This document shows positions 1 to 9,802 of a stretch of 28,971 nt of DNA, one piece after another. Each line of letters starts with the position of its first letter. The stretch's first letter is position 1. Below the pieces are notes generated by a model. It saw only the letters and a list, made by a program, of their open reading frames with translations, was not told the DNA's origin and ran no database searches. The stretch comes from an uncultured Sphingobium sp. (GTDB taxonomy: Bacteria; Pseudomonadota; Alphaproteobacteria; Sphingomonadales; Sphingomonadaceae): contig CAMLFF010000004.1 in assembly GCA_946479185.1 (NCBI GenBank), forward strand, positions 1-28,971, written 5' to 3'. The translations under genes and the position numbers were made by a program.

Positions 1-1
1 C

Positions 2-76
2 GAGCGTTCAGAAGGCAATGACGATGGCCCAGCGCCAGAGTTCGCGCCTGCGTTCCTGAAGCGCGACGACGACTGA
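2..76 (+). CDS. C-terminal end of a protein resembling the FtsZ tail (5' truncated by window)
   Basis: An open frame enters at the window edge and ends at a TGA at 74-76. The visible residues end in PEFAPAFLKRDDD. This resembles the conserved C-terminal peptide of FtsZ (roughly D/E-I-P-x-F-L-R-R), the site that binds FtsA and other division proteins. The acidic, Pro/Ala-rich residues before it suit the disordered FtsZ linker. Gene order supports the idea: bamD, recN and ligA follow on the same strand, as they do after ftsZ in the alphaproteobacterial dcw cluster. Only about 24 residues are visible, so the identification is inference; any protein with a disordered acidic tail remains possible. 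A hairpin-T6 terminator lies about 70 bases downstream. Confidence 0.5.
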   Translation, partial: ERSEGNDDGPAPEFAPAFLKRDDD

Positions 77-148
77 TATCTTCATGCCGGTGCCGCGCCC
101 TGGTCTTCGGACTGAAGGTAGGGGCGCCACATCATGAGACGGAAGAGA

Positions 149-176
149 GGCCTCGCAGCAATGCGGGGCCTTTTTT
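149..176 (+). terminator. Rho-independent terminator after the upstream (FtsZ-like) gene
   Basis: Stem GGCCTCGC (149-156) pairs with GCGGGGCC (163-170) with one T-G wobble, over a six-base loop, and is followed by six T residues (171-176). It ends transcription from the gene entering the window. This implies that the winged-helix gene starting at 308 has its own promoter. No recognisable gene lies between 77 and 307. Confidence 0.75.
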
Positions 177-307
177 CTTTGGGCGCCAAGCATGGAAACC
201 CACCGTTTCGGATCAGTCGGGCTTTGCCGTGACAAGGTTCTTCGCCCCTAATCGCGCCTGTTGTTCTGCTCCGGCAGCACAGCCTCCCGCTCAGCAGGAC
301 GCCGCCC

Positions 308-829
308 ATGATGCCTGAAGATTTTGCCGAGGAACTGCGCTTTCACCGCGCGGCCGATCTGCTGCGTCAGGCAGCAGAGGCGATCAGCGCGGCGAAGCTG
401 CTGTTGGAAAAAGGCGGGCGTGCTGATTTCTCCGCGACGCTGCTGGCATGGGAGGCGGCTGCCAAGGAGCAGGGTGCTATGAAGGTGCGGCGTGCCGCAG
501 CCGGGCATGACGCGTTGGTTGAGCGGCTGCACCTAAAGCTCGGCCTCATCGGCCCGGCGTGCGCACGCGTGTTCCTGAGGCTGGTCGAGGAGCCGGATCA
601 TCTCGTGCCGATCGCAGAGCTGGCCCGGGCTGCGGGCATCAGGTCGGCCTCCAATCGAGTCATCAAAGTCTATATCTGTCGCTTGCGGCAGGCGCTGGCG
701 GTGCGTCATATTCCCGGCTCTGCGATCGAAACCGGAACAAAGGGCTATAGTTTGAGGTCTGGCCTCTTCCCCGGCTTACGCGACCTTCTGATGGACGAGC
801 GCGCCGGTGAATTGCGCGAGATTGGGTAG
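308..829 (+). CDS. Winged-helix (OmpR/PhoB C-terminal type) DNA-binding protein
   Basis: This is a 173-residue protein. The N-terminal half (about 1-70) is Ala-rich and helical and has no recognisable receiver domain. The C-terminal half (about 72-152) looks like the winged-helix effector domain of OmpR/PhoB-type regulators: an AELARAAGI helix, then a recognition helix ending VIKVYICRLRQAL, then the wing hairpin IETGTKGYSL. It is probably a stand-alone transcription factor without a phospho-acceptor domain; its targets cannot be read from sequence. ATG 308 is preceded by AGGA at 296-299, eight bases away; ATG 311 is an alternative start. The gene follows a terminator and is followed by 339 gene-free bases, so it is likely monocistronic. 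Confidence 0.7.
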   Translation: MMPEDFAEELRFHRAADLLRQAAEAISAAKLLLEKGGRADFSATLLAWEAAAKEQGAMKVRRAAAGHDALVERLHLKLGLIGPACARVFLRLVEEPDHLVPIAELARAAGIRSASNRVIKVYICRLRQALAVRHIPGSAIETGTKGYSLRSGLFPGLRDLLMDERAGELREIG

Positions 830-954
830 TTTTAACCGCGGTTGGCAATCACGATATTTCCGGTGCACAATCGTCCGACATCAGTGCAGGCTTTCACGCA
901 AGGCATAAGCGGAAGCGATTGAATCAAAACGGGACAAATGGAACATTTTCAATG

Positions 955-983
955 GCAAAGCCCCAATAATGGGCACGCTTTGC
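955..983. repeat. Inverted repeat with AATAAT loop
   Basis: GCAAAGC (955-961) pairs with GCTTTGC (977-983). An inner CCC/GGG (962-964, 971-973) encloses the loop AATAAT, with a three-base bulge on one side. There is no T-tract, so it is not a standard terminator. It lies in the 830-1168 stretch, where I see no convincing gene. A second hairpin with the same loop lies at 1053-1068. Confidence 0.4.
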
Positions 984-1052
984 TGTTGACTTGCCGAGCG
1001 CGTCAGACGCACAACCCGCGCCAGAAAATGAGAACATCACCATTTTGCAGGA

Positions 1053-1068
1053 AAGCCAATAATGGCTT
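1053..1068. repeat. Short inverted repeat with AATAAT loop
   Basis: AAGCC (1053-1057) pairs with GGCTT (1064-1068) around the loop AATAAT. This is the same loop as in the hairpin at 955-983, about 93 bases upstream. Both lie in front of the first of two paralogous winged-helix genes. Their function is unknown. Confidence 0.35.
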
Positions 1069-1168
1069 CGAAGCTCAGCCGGGGTCGCACCTAATGTCTA
1101 AAATTTGCATCATGACGCTGCTTGCGTTTCACACAGTCCATATGCCTAGCTTCATCGGCTGAGCGGGT

Positions 1169-1624
1169 ATGCGCTACGCCCATGAGCAGCACGATGCTCC
1201 GCTTGGTTCGGAGTTCCGGCTGTCTTCGTCAGATTGCGAAAGCCTGCATCCGACTGCTGTGGATGCGGACCGACGAGTTGCTGCCACGCCGGATCGGCTT
1301 TTGATCAAAGCTCGGCATATTTTCGATCTCGTGCAAAAGCGCGATCGGCATTTTTTCGAACATCCGCTCATGGCTGACCGCGCGATGGGCGTGATGCTCT
1401 CGATATTCCTGGCCGAATTCTCCTCTGTGTCAAAGGGGGGAGCCGCGCGCGAACTCGCCGCGCCCGGTCAGTCGCAGAATGAGCAGGATGTGATCGCCTC
1501 GCTGCTCGATGCGGGTCTGATCGAAGCGCCCGTCTGCGATGCGAAGGAGAGGAAACTCACCTTGACCCCGCTGGGCGCCGGCCGGATGCGGAGCTTCATC
1601 AGTGCCTATCCTGATCGCGTGTGA
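1169..1624 (+). CDS. Small winged-helix (MarR-like) protein, paralogue 1
   Basis: This is a 151-residue protein. Residues 1-55 have no recognised domain. Residues 60-150 look like the compact winged-helix proteins common in sphingomonads: HFFEHPLMADRAMGVMLSIF (helix 1), a helix-turn-helix at about 90-118 ending in SLLDAGLIEA, a charged wing (DAKERKL), and a closing helix LTPLGAGRMRSF. The final block is nearly the same as in the next gene (1809-2216), so the two are paralogues. ATG 1169 follows GAGCGGGT, only a modest ribosome-binding site, and a later start is possible. It is likely a DNA-binding regulator; its ligand and targets are unknown. Confidence 0.6.
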   Translation: MRYAHEQHDAPLGSEFRLSSSDCESLHPTAVDADRRVAATPDRLLIKARHIFDLVQKRDRHFFEHPLMADRAMGVMLSIFLAEFSSVSKGGAARELAAPGQSQNEQDVIASLLDAGLIEAPVCDAKERKLTLTPLGAGRMRSFISAYPDRV

Positions 1625-1747
1625 GCCCGTCTCGATCAGCTTCTGGCGGCAGCGCGCAGCATCACGCCCTGTCCATCGGTTACGGGACATGCGCCGCCAT
1701 GCCTTACGCTGTAAAGGGCCTGTAAATGCCGATGGCACATCGCTGGG

Positions 1748-1770
1748 CGGACGCACCTTCTTCGCGTCCG
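1748..1770. repeat. Hairpin between the paired winged-helix genes
   Basis: CGGACGC (1748-1754) pairs perfectly with GCGTCCG (1764-1770) around a nine-base loop, about 40 bases before the start of the second winged-helix gene. An A-rich rather than T-rich tract follows, so it is not a standard plus-strand terminator. It could be a leader structure. Confidence 0.3.
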
Positions 1771-1808
1771 GCAACCGAGCGTATCAAAATCAAAAAAGGT
1801 TCATTGTC

Positions 1809-2216
1809 GTGTCGAATATAGTGCTAAACGGTTTCTCGCCGCAGGGCGAGCGGCCGGCGGCCGCTCCCGTTGCGGGAGCGCGGTCGGACGCCGGGCTGGG
1901 GGTCAAGGCTGTCAATATGCACATGCTTGGCCGTCTGCGTAGCAAACATTTTTACGCACCCGTCATGGCCGATAGCGCCATGAACGTGATGCTCTCGCTA
2001 TTCGTCGGTGAATTGCAATCCAGCAAGGTGAGCGACACGGCCCTGGCCGTGGGCAACATGCTCAGTCCTCAAGAGCTGGATAGCCTCCTCGACAACTTAG
2101 TCCAAGCGGGACTGGCCGTCGTTAAGGGTGAAGAACCCGAGCGGCGGACGGTCGGGTTAACGCCCCTCGGGTCCGCGCGGATGCGAAGCTTCGTCAGCGA
2201 CTACCCGGAAGTTTGA
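1809..2216 (+). CDS. Small winged-helix (MarR-like) protein, paralogue 2
   Basis: This is a 135-residue protein if translated from GTG 1809, the preferred start because an A-rich AAAAAAGG ribosome-binding site lies about ten bases upstream. The same frame is open back to 1602, but that part overlaps the previous gene and looks non-coding. Residues 46-132 match the previous gene block by block: KHFYAPVMADSAMNVMLSLF, then a helix-turn-helix ending LDNLVQAGLAVV, then a charged wing (GEEPERRT), then LTPLGSARMRSFVSDYP. The N-terminal 45 residues are unrelated between the two. A strong terminator at 2326-2372 follows. It is a probable DNA-binding regulator of unknown target. Confidence 0.65.
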   Translation: MSNIVLNGFSPQGERPAAAPVAGARSDAGLGVKAVNMHMLGRLRSKHFYAPVMADSAMNVMLSLFVGELQSSKVSDTALAVGNMLSPQELDSLLDNLVQAGLAVVKGEEPERRTVGLTPLGSARMRSFVSDYPEV

Positions 2217-2325
2217 CGACTTCGTAAGGTCGGCGCATCGTCAGCACCTGTGTTGCCATCCCCCACGCTGGCAGCACGTTCATGGTTCTGGCGGTGCGTC
2301 GGCCGATCTCTGCTTGCAAAGCAGG

Positions 2326-2372
2326 CTGCGCCGTTGCCCCCCTCCCACATCAAGGCGGCGGCGCAGTTTTTT
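2326..2372 (+). terminator. Strong Rho-independent terminator after the winged-helix block
   Basis: A 13-base-pair stem (2326-2338 with 2354-2366; core CTGCGCCG/CGGCGCAG, two G-U wobbles) over a 15-base loop is followed directly by six T residues (2367-2372). It separates the winged-helix block from bamD, so bamD-recN-ligA must start from a promoter within 2373-2538. Confidence 0.85.
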
Positions 2373-2403
2373 GCCTGAGGGGGCAGGCTGAAAGCATGAG
2401 CGG

Positions 2404-2451
2404 TCGCGCTCCTGCGTTCATCGCGCGTTAAAATGAGATCGCGCTCCTGCG
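2404..2451 (+). repeat. 13-base direct repeat upstream of bamD
   Basis: TCGCGCTCCTGCG occurs at 2404-2416 and again at 2439-2451, 35 bases apart start to start. It lies in the leader between the terminator and bamD. It could be a regulator site or a small duplication. The 2217-2538 stretch otherwise holds only the terminator and no gene. Confidence 0.4.
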
Positions 2452-2538
2452 CATCATGTTTCGCTTAGATCATGAGGCAAGGCGTTCAGCCGCATCATTC
2501 GCTTGGCGAGGTCGGATTGCTCGGTTAAGAGGCTGCCC

Positions 2539-3324
2539 ATGAACCTTCCCAAGATGCGCCGTGGCTCCGTGCTGGTGGCCAGCCTCATTCCCTTCGTCTT
2601 GCTCGCTGGTTGCGGAGGCAAGCAGAACAAGGCGGACACGCAATATGTCGCGCGTGACGTCAGTACGCTCTACATGGCAGGTCAGCAACGCCTTGATCGT
2701 GGGCGTTTTGCTGAGGCTGCCGTGCTGTTTGACGAGGTTGAGCGCCAGCATCCTTATTCGCCCTGGGCGCGCCGCGCGCAGCTCATGAGCGCGTTCAGCT
2801 ATTATGGCGCACGCGATTATCGCAAGTCGATCCAGTCCTCGCAGCGCTTCCTCTCGATTCACCCCGGTAACCGGGACGCGCCTTACGCTTATTATCTGAT
2901 CGCGCTCTGCTATTATGAGCAGATCAGTGACGTGACGCGCGACCAGAAGCTGACCGTGCAGGCGCTGGATTCGCTGAGCGAGTTGGTGCGCCGCTATCCC
3001 GATTCGCGCTACGCGGCTGATGCGCGGCTCAAGCTCGATCTTGTGAACGACCATCTTGCCGGCAAGGACATGGAAGTGGGCCGCTTTTATCAGCGCCGCC
3101 GCGAGTGGATTGCCGCATCAATGCGCTTCCGTCAGGTTATCGAGAAATATCAGAGCACCAGCCACACGCCAGAGGCGCTGCATCGTCTGGTCGAGAGCTA
3201 TCTCTCGATCGGCATGGTGGAAGAGGCCAAGCGGGCTGCTGCGGTGTTGCAGAAAAACTATCCGGATTCGTCCTGGTATGAGCGCTCTTACCGCTTGATG
3301 CGCGAGCACGCGCCGAACGCCTGA
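2539..3324 (+). CDS. bamD: Outer membrane protein assembly lipoprotein BamD
   Basis: This is a 261-residue lipoprotein of the BAM complex, which folds and inserts beta-barrel proteins into the outer membrane. The signal peptide ends in the lipobox LLAGC, with Cys25 as the lipidated residue. TPR-like repeats follow, recognisable by LYMAGQQRLDRGRFAEAAVLFDEVERQHPYSPWA-type blocks and the family-typical AYYLIALCYYEQI and YPDSRYAADA segments. The chosen start, ATG 2539, has AAGAGG at 2527-2532 six bases upstream; the same frame extends to a TTG at 2503 with no comparable site. recN follows 72 bases downstream, the order expected for alphaproteobacteria (bamD-recN-ligA). Confidence 0.93.
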   Translation: MNLPKMRRGSVLVASLIPFVLLAGCGGKQNKADTQYVARDVSTLYMAGQQRLDRGRFAEAAVLFDEVERQHPYSPWARRAQLMSAFSYYGARDYRKSIQSSQRFLSIHPGNRDAPYAYYLIALCYYEQISDVTRDQKLTVQALDSLSELVRRYPDSRYAADARLKLDLVNDHLAGKDMEVGRFYQRRREWIAASMRFRQVIEKYQSTSHTPEALHRLVESYLSIGMVEEAKRAAAVLQKNYPDSSWYERSYRLMREHAPNA

Positions 3325-3396
3325 TCCGTTCTGCGGTCGCAAATCGCTGATCGCAGGTGACAGAATAGGGCGGGATGCACTAACTTAGGGCCAGAC

Positions 3397-5061
3397 ATGC
3401 TGAACGGCCTTTCCATTCGTAACATCGTGCTGATCGAGGCGCTCGATCTCGCCTTCGAGCGCGGCTTGACCGTGCTTACGGGCGAGACAGGTGCTGGCAA
3501 GTCGATCCTGCTCGATGCCTTGGGTCTGGCGCTTGGGATGCGCGCCGATAGCGGACTGGTGCGGGCAGGCGCCGATCAGGCGAGCGTGACGGCAAGTTTC
3601 GATGCACCGCGCGCAGGCAGCGCCTTGAGCGCCATGCTCGCCGAGAATGAGATTGCGCAGGAGCCGGGCGAGCCATTGCTCATCCGCCGCACGCTCAAGG
3701 CCGATGGCGGCAGCCGCGCTTTCCTCAATGATCAGCCTTGTTCTGCGGCGCTGCTGCGTGATGTGGGTGCTTATCTGGTCGAGATTCACGGCCAGCATGA
3801 TGAGCGCGGCCTCATCAACCCGCGCGGCCATATGGATTTGCTCGATGCCTTTGGCGGGCTGGATAGCGCCGCCGTGCGCGCGGCGCATGGCCTGTGGCAG
3901 ACGGCGCAGGTCGATCTGGCGACAGCGCGCGAGACGCTCGAAAACGCGGCGAAGGAGCGGGATTACCTCGCTCACGCCGTTGCCGAGTTGCAGACCTTCG
4001 CCCCGGAAACGGGCGAGGAGGAGACGTTGGCGACTGAGCGTGCGGCCATGCAGAAGGGCGCACGGCTCACTGAGGACATGGCCGTTCTGGAGGAATTGCT
4101 CGGCGGATCGGACGGCGCGCTCGCACGGCTGCGGCAGGCCGCCCGGCGGCTCGATCGGATCGGCGAGGAGCATGACTATCTGGCGAGCGCTCTGGCGGCG
4201 TTCGACCGCGCCGTGATCGAAGCGAGCGAAGCCGAGGAGCATCTGACCCGCGCGAGCGAGGCTCTGGCCGTAGACCCGGCGCGGCTGGACGCCATCGAGA
4301 CGCGCTTGTTCGATCTGCGCGGGTTGGCACGCAAGCATCAGGTCGCAGCGGACGATCTGGCGGCTCTGGCGGCGCAGATGAGCGAGCAACTCGCGCGCAT
4401 CGATGCGGGCGAGGCGGGGCTGGCTGATCTTGAAGCACGTGTGCGGGAGACGCGCACGGCTTATGAAGCGGCGGCGCAGGCCTTGAGTGACGCACGCAAA
4501 ACCGCTGCCGCGCGGCTCGACAAAGCGATGGCGGGCGAACTGGCCCCGCTCAAGCTGGACGCCGCCCGCTTCCGCACCGACGTTGAGCTGCTGCCCGAGG
4601 GCCAGTGGCGCGCGAGCGGGCGGGATCGGGTGGAGTTCATGATCTCGACCAACCCGGGCGCGCCCTTTGCGCCGCTCACCAAGATTGCGAGCGGCGGCGA
4701 GCTCTCGCGCTTCATCCTCGCGCTCAAGGTGGCGCTGGCGGCGCAGGGCAGCGCGGGCACGATGATCTTCGACGAGATTGATCGCGGTGTTGGCGGCGCA
4801 GTTGCCGGTGCTATTGGCGAGCGGCTGGCGCGGCTGGCAAGTGATGCGCAGGTCATCGTGGTGACGCACTCCCCGCAAGTGGGCGCGCGCGGGGGCAGTC
4901 ATTTGCTGATCGCGAAATCCTCGGAAGGGACGATTACGCGGACTGGCGTGCGGCCATTGGATGAGGCGGAGCGTCGCGAGGAGATTGCGCGGATGCTGTC
5001 TGGCGCGGAGATTACCGATGAGGCGCGCGCGCAGGCCGGGCGGTTGCTGGAGGGGGTTTGA
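3397..5061 (+). CDS. recN: DNA repair protein RecN
   Basis: This is a 554-residue SMC-like ATPase that acts at DNA double-strand breaks with RecA. The Walker A motif GETGAGKS is at residues 29-36. A long Ala/Glu/Arg-rich coiled-coil region, about 150-370, occupies the centre. The ABC signature ASGGELSRF begins near residue 431. Walker B ends in IFDEID (Asp459, Glu460), and the switch histidine is His491 in VVTHSPQV. EIHGQHDE near residue 130 is typical of RecN. The length matches the family. The 505-residue reading frame on the opposite strand is a high-GC shadow. The stop is followed 16 bases later by the first copy of the palindromic repeat. Confidence 0.96.
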   Translation: MLNGLSIRNIVLIEALDLAFERGLTVLTGETGAGKSILLDALGLALGMRADSGLVRAGADQASVTASFDAPRAGSALSAMLAENEIAQEPGEPLLIRRTLKADGGSRAFLNDQPCSAALLRDVGAYLVEIHGQHDERGLINPRGHMDLLDAFGGLDSAAVRAAHGLWQTAQVDLATARETLENAAKERDYLAHAVAELQTFAPETGEEETLATERAAMQKGARLTEDMAVLEELLGGSDGALARLRQAARRLDRIGEEHDYLASALAAFDRAVIEASEAEEHLTRASEALAVDPARLDAIETRLFDLRGLARKHQVAADDLAALAAQMSEQLARIDAGEAGLADLEARVRETRTAYEAAAQALSDARKTAAARLDKAMAGELAPLKLDAARFRTDVELLPEGQWRASGRDRVEFMISTNPGAPFAPLTKIASGGELSRFILALKVALAAQGSAGTMIFDEIDRGVGGAVAGAIGERLARLASDAQVIVVTHSPQVGARGGSHLLIAKSSEGTITRTGVRPLDEAERREEIARMLSGAEITDEARAQAGRLLEGV

Positions 5062-5077
5062 TGGTTTTGGCGTTCAA

Positions 5078-5166
5078 CACCACCCCCGGCCCCTCCTCTG
5101 AAGAGGAGGGGGGAAGGTTGTGCTGGATCGCTCCCCTCCTCTTTAGAGGAGGGGTTGGGGGTGGTG
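5078..5166 (+). repeat. Composite palindromic repeat (REPIN-like), copy A
   Basis: An 89-base element with outer inverted arms CACCACCCCC (5078-5087) and GGGGGTGGTG (5157-5166). Inside are two near-identical hairpins, CCCCTCCTCT/AGAGGAGGGG, one with loop GA (5090-5111) and one with loop TT (5133-5154), separated by a 21-base spacer. The left 34 bases are nearly the reverse complement of the right 34. The whole therefore has the layout of two REP units facing each other. The distal arm runs into GGTGGA, five bases before the TTG start of the DUF559 gene. Confidence 0.9.
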
Positions 5167-5173
5167 GACAGCC

Positions 5174-7761
<2,588 letters not shown>

Positions 7762-7805
7762 GCGTAAGCCGATGGGCCATGCTCACCGCGCTGACGAGGT
7801 TCAGA

Positions 7806-8672
7806 TCAGGCGAGGCTGCCCTTGTAGAGCGTCATCAGCGCGCTCCAGGCCTTCTCGGCTGCTTCATGATTATAGGCCTGGCTGCCCGGCACACACCAGC
7901 CATGGTCGGCGGGATAGACCTCAACCACCGCTTGCTTGCCCGCCGCGCTGAAGGCTTTTTTCAGCACCTCCTTGGCCTCGGGCTCCTTGGCGTCGTCATT
8001 TTGCGCAACGGCAACCAGATAGGCCGCATCCGTCTTGGGGATCAGCAGATGCGGGCTGTTGGGCTGGTCGGTCGCGAGGCCACCACCATGGAAGCTGCCA
8101 ACAGCGCCAATGCGGCCCGGCACGGCCGCAGCCGTGCGGAAGGAGAGCGGCCCGCCCATGCAATAGCCCTGTACACCCGCGCGCTTGCTCTTGTCCGTCT
8201 GCGGCTGCGCATCGAGGAAGGCGAGATAGGCGGTCGCGTCACTATCCGCACCAGCATCGCTGATTTCGCTGCGATAACCGAACAGTCTCTTGCGCGACTC
8301 CGGATCATTGAAGTTGAACGCGCCGTCGATAACCGGCGCCTTGCGGCTGCGATAAAAGGGATTGGGCACCAGCACGACATAGCCCTCAGCGGCCAGACGA
8401 CGCCCCATCTCGCGAAACACAGGCCGCAAGCCCATGATATCTGCCCACACCAGCACGGCAGGCCAGGGGCCTTTGCCTGCAGGGTGGAAGAGCGCGGCAT
8501 CCGCCATGCCATCGGGCGTTTTGATCGAGACGTCGCTCTCGACAACATTGGCTGCAGCAGCGCGCGCGGCGGCGGAGGTCGCCAGCCCGGCAATCACGCC
8601 TGTCGCCATGAAGGTCCGACGCGTGAGGCTCCAATCCTCAACAAGGCCCTGGTGGATATCATTGTCGCACAT
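7806..8672 (-). CDS. Tat-exported dienelactone hydrolase family protein
   Basis: This is a 288-residue alpha/beta hydrolase of the dienelactone hydrolase family. The N-terminus carries a twin-arginine signal, SLTRRTFMATG (Arg18-Arg19), and a hydrophobic stretch ending AAARAAA, so it is likely exported folded to the periplasm. The nucleophile is Cys171 in GYCMGG, His257 is in ADHGW, and the acid is probably Asp226 or Asp227 in AQNDDAKEP. This is the Cys-Asp-His triad of the family. ATG at 8672 is preceded by GGAGAG; the longer frame upstream overlaps prmA and is discarded. Its natural substrate is unknown. It is convergent with ligA, 44 bases away. Confidence 0.88.
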   Translation of the reverse strand: MCDNDIHQGLVEDWSLTRRTFMATGVIAGLATSAAARAAAANVVESDVSIKTPDGMADAALFHPAGKGPWPAVLVWADIMGLRPVFREMGRRLAAEGYVVLVPNPFYRSRKAPVIDGAFNFNDPESRKRLFGYRSEISDAGADSDATAYLAFLDAQPQTDKSKRAGVQGYCMGGPLSFRTAAAVPGRIGAVGSFHGGGLATDQPNSPHLLIPKTDAAYLVAVAQNDDAKEPEAKEVLKKAFSAAGKQAVVEVYPADHGWCVPGSQAYNHEAAEKAWSALMTLYKGSLA

Positions 8673-8746
8673 GGTCCAGCTCTCCAGTCGATCTTTATTG
8701 GGCGCGATGGTCTCTGTAACGGGCGCATGTGTCAATGGCAGGCTGG

Positions 8747-9760
8747 TCAGATGCTGCCGAAGCCCGGCGCCTCGCCCACATCGCCAACGCGCCAGCGCGG
8801 CGGGCGACGCCAGCCGAAGCGGTGGCGCTTGCGCAGATGGAGCGTTGGCCATTCGCCATCGCCATTCTGGCTCATCAGCATCAGGCCTTGTGTGCGATAG
8901 GCCGCCTTCACGCGCTCCGCTTGCGTATCCAGCAGGCCAGCGAGAATGAGCGATCCGCCCTGCGCAAGTTGAGCGGAGAGCGCCGGAGCCAGCTCGATCA
9001 GTGGCCCGGCCAGAATATTGGCGATGATGAGATCATAAGGTGCAAGGCCAATGATGAGCGGATGCTCAATGCCAGCCGCTGCGACCAGTTGCACCTCGCC
9101 AGCGCCACCACCGAGCGGCACATCGTTCAGCACGGCATTTTCAGCCGAAACGTCGACCGCGACCGGATCAATATCCGAGGCAAGGACATGCGCCTGCGGC
9201 CACAGGCTGCGCGCGGCGAAGGCGAGGAGGCCGGTGCCGGTGCCAATATCAGCAATATTGCCGAATCGATGGCCGCGGCTGTGGAGCGCCGCTAATGTTA
9301 GCAGGCAGCCATGCGTGGTCTCGTGCTGGCCCGTGCCGAAGGCCTGGCTCGCAGGGATGGTGAAATTGGTGAAGCCGGGGCGGGGCGCGTCGTTCACATC
9401 ATTGGAGACGTGGAATGGACCGGCGGTGATGGGATCAAGGCCCGCCTGGCTCTGCGTCACCCAGTCCGTCTCCGGCACCGGCCCGAGCTCATAGGGCGAT
9501 TTTGCGCCATCCGGCAGGAGCGAGCGGATATATTTGATCGCGGATTTCTCCGGCTCGCCCTCAAAGATGATGTCCAACTGCCACTCATCGGGCCGCGCCT
9601 CATTGGGTTCGCTGGCGAGGATTGCAGGCGGGGATGCCCAATCGACAAACAGCAGTTCCGCATCCAGCTGAAACTGGTCTGCGGTCGCCCGCGAACAGGG
9701 GATCGTCATTTGCCATGCGGTTGCGGCAGGCGGGGCGGGCTTTGGAGAGCGCTTGGGCAT
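8747..9760 (-). CDS. prmA: Ribosomal protein L11 methyltransferase PrmA
   Basis: This 337-residue SAM-dependent enzyme trimethylates ribosomal protein L11. The N-terminal recognition domain (about 15-100) is followed by the family signature FGTGQHETT (141-149), motif I DIGTGTG (171-177), the acidic SAM contact SDIDPVAV (about 195-202) and the catalytic-loop motif IIANILAGPL (245-254). It is somewhat longer than E. coli PrmA because of an N-terminal addition and a basic Pro/Trp-rich tail (RHRFGWRRPPRWR). No strong ribosome-binding site marks the start. The first ATG is kept because the domain begins at Trp16, before the next Met. The DLH gene follows after 74 bases on the same strand. Confidence 0.94.
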   Translation of the reverse strand: MPKRSPKPAPPAATAWQMTIPCSRATADQFQLDAELLFVDWASPPAILASEPNEARPDEWQLDIIFEGEPEKSAIKYIRSLLPDGAKSPYELGPVPETDWVTQSQAGLDPITAGPFHVSNDVNDAPRPGFTNFTIPASQAFGTGQHETTHGCLLTLAALHSRGHRFGNIADIGTGTGLLAFAARSLWPQAHVLASDIDPVAVDVSAENAVLNDVPLGGGAGEVQLVAAAGIEHPLIIGLAPYDLIIANILAGPLIELAPALSAQLAQGGSLILAGLLDTQAERVKAAYRTQGLMLMSQNGDGEWPTLHLRKRHRFGWRRPPRWRVGDVGEAPGFGSI

Positions 9761-9802
9761 AGTGCCAAGCGCTTAGCCGATTTATGCGAGAAAGAAAGCG
9801 GG

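Noticed and set aside
8..309. Two overlapping 75-residue minus-strand frames
   Set aside because: They cross the FtsZ-like tail and a plus-strand terminator and show no recognisable protein features.
938..1162. 74-residue plus-strand frame in the gap before the first paralogous winged-helix gene
   Set aside because: It has no ribosome-binding site and an atypical composition, and it covers both AATAAT-loop hairpins; more likely non-coding.
3385..4902. 505-residue open frame on the minus strand opposite recN
   Set aside because: It is Arg/Ala/His-rich with no domain, lies fully antisense to an unmistakable recN, and is explained by high-GC codon bias.
7779..8900. 373-residue plus-strand frame
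   Set aside because: It is the shadow of the dienelactone hydrolase gene, whose Tat signal and Cys-Asp-His triad are intact on the minus strand.
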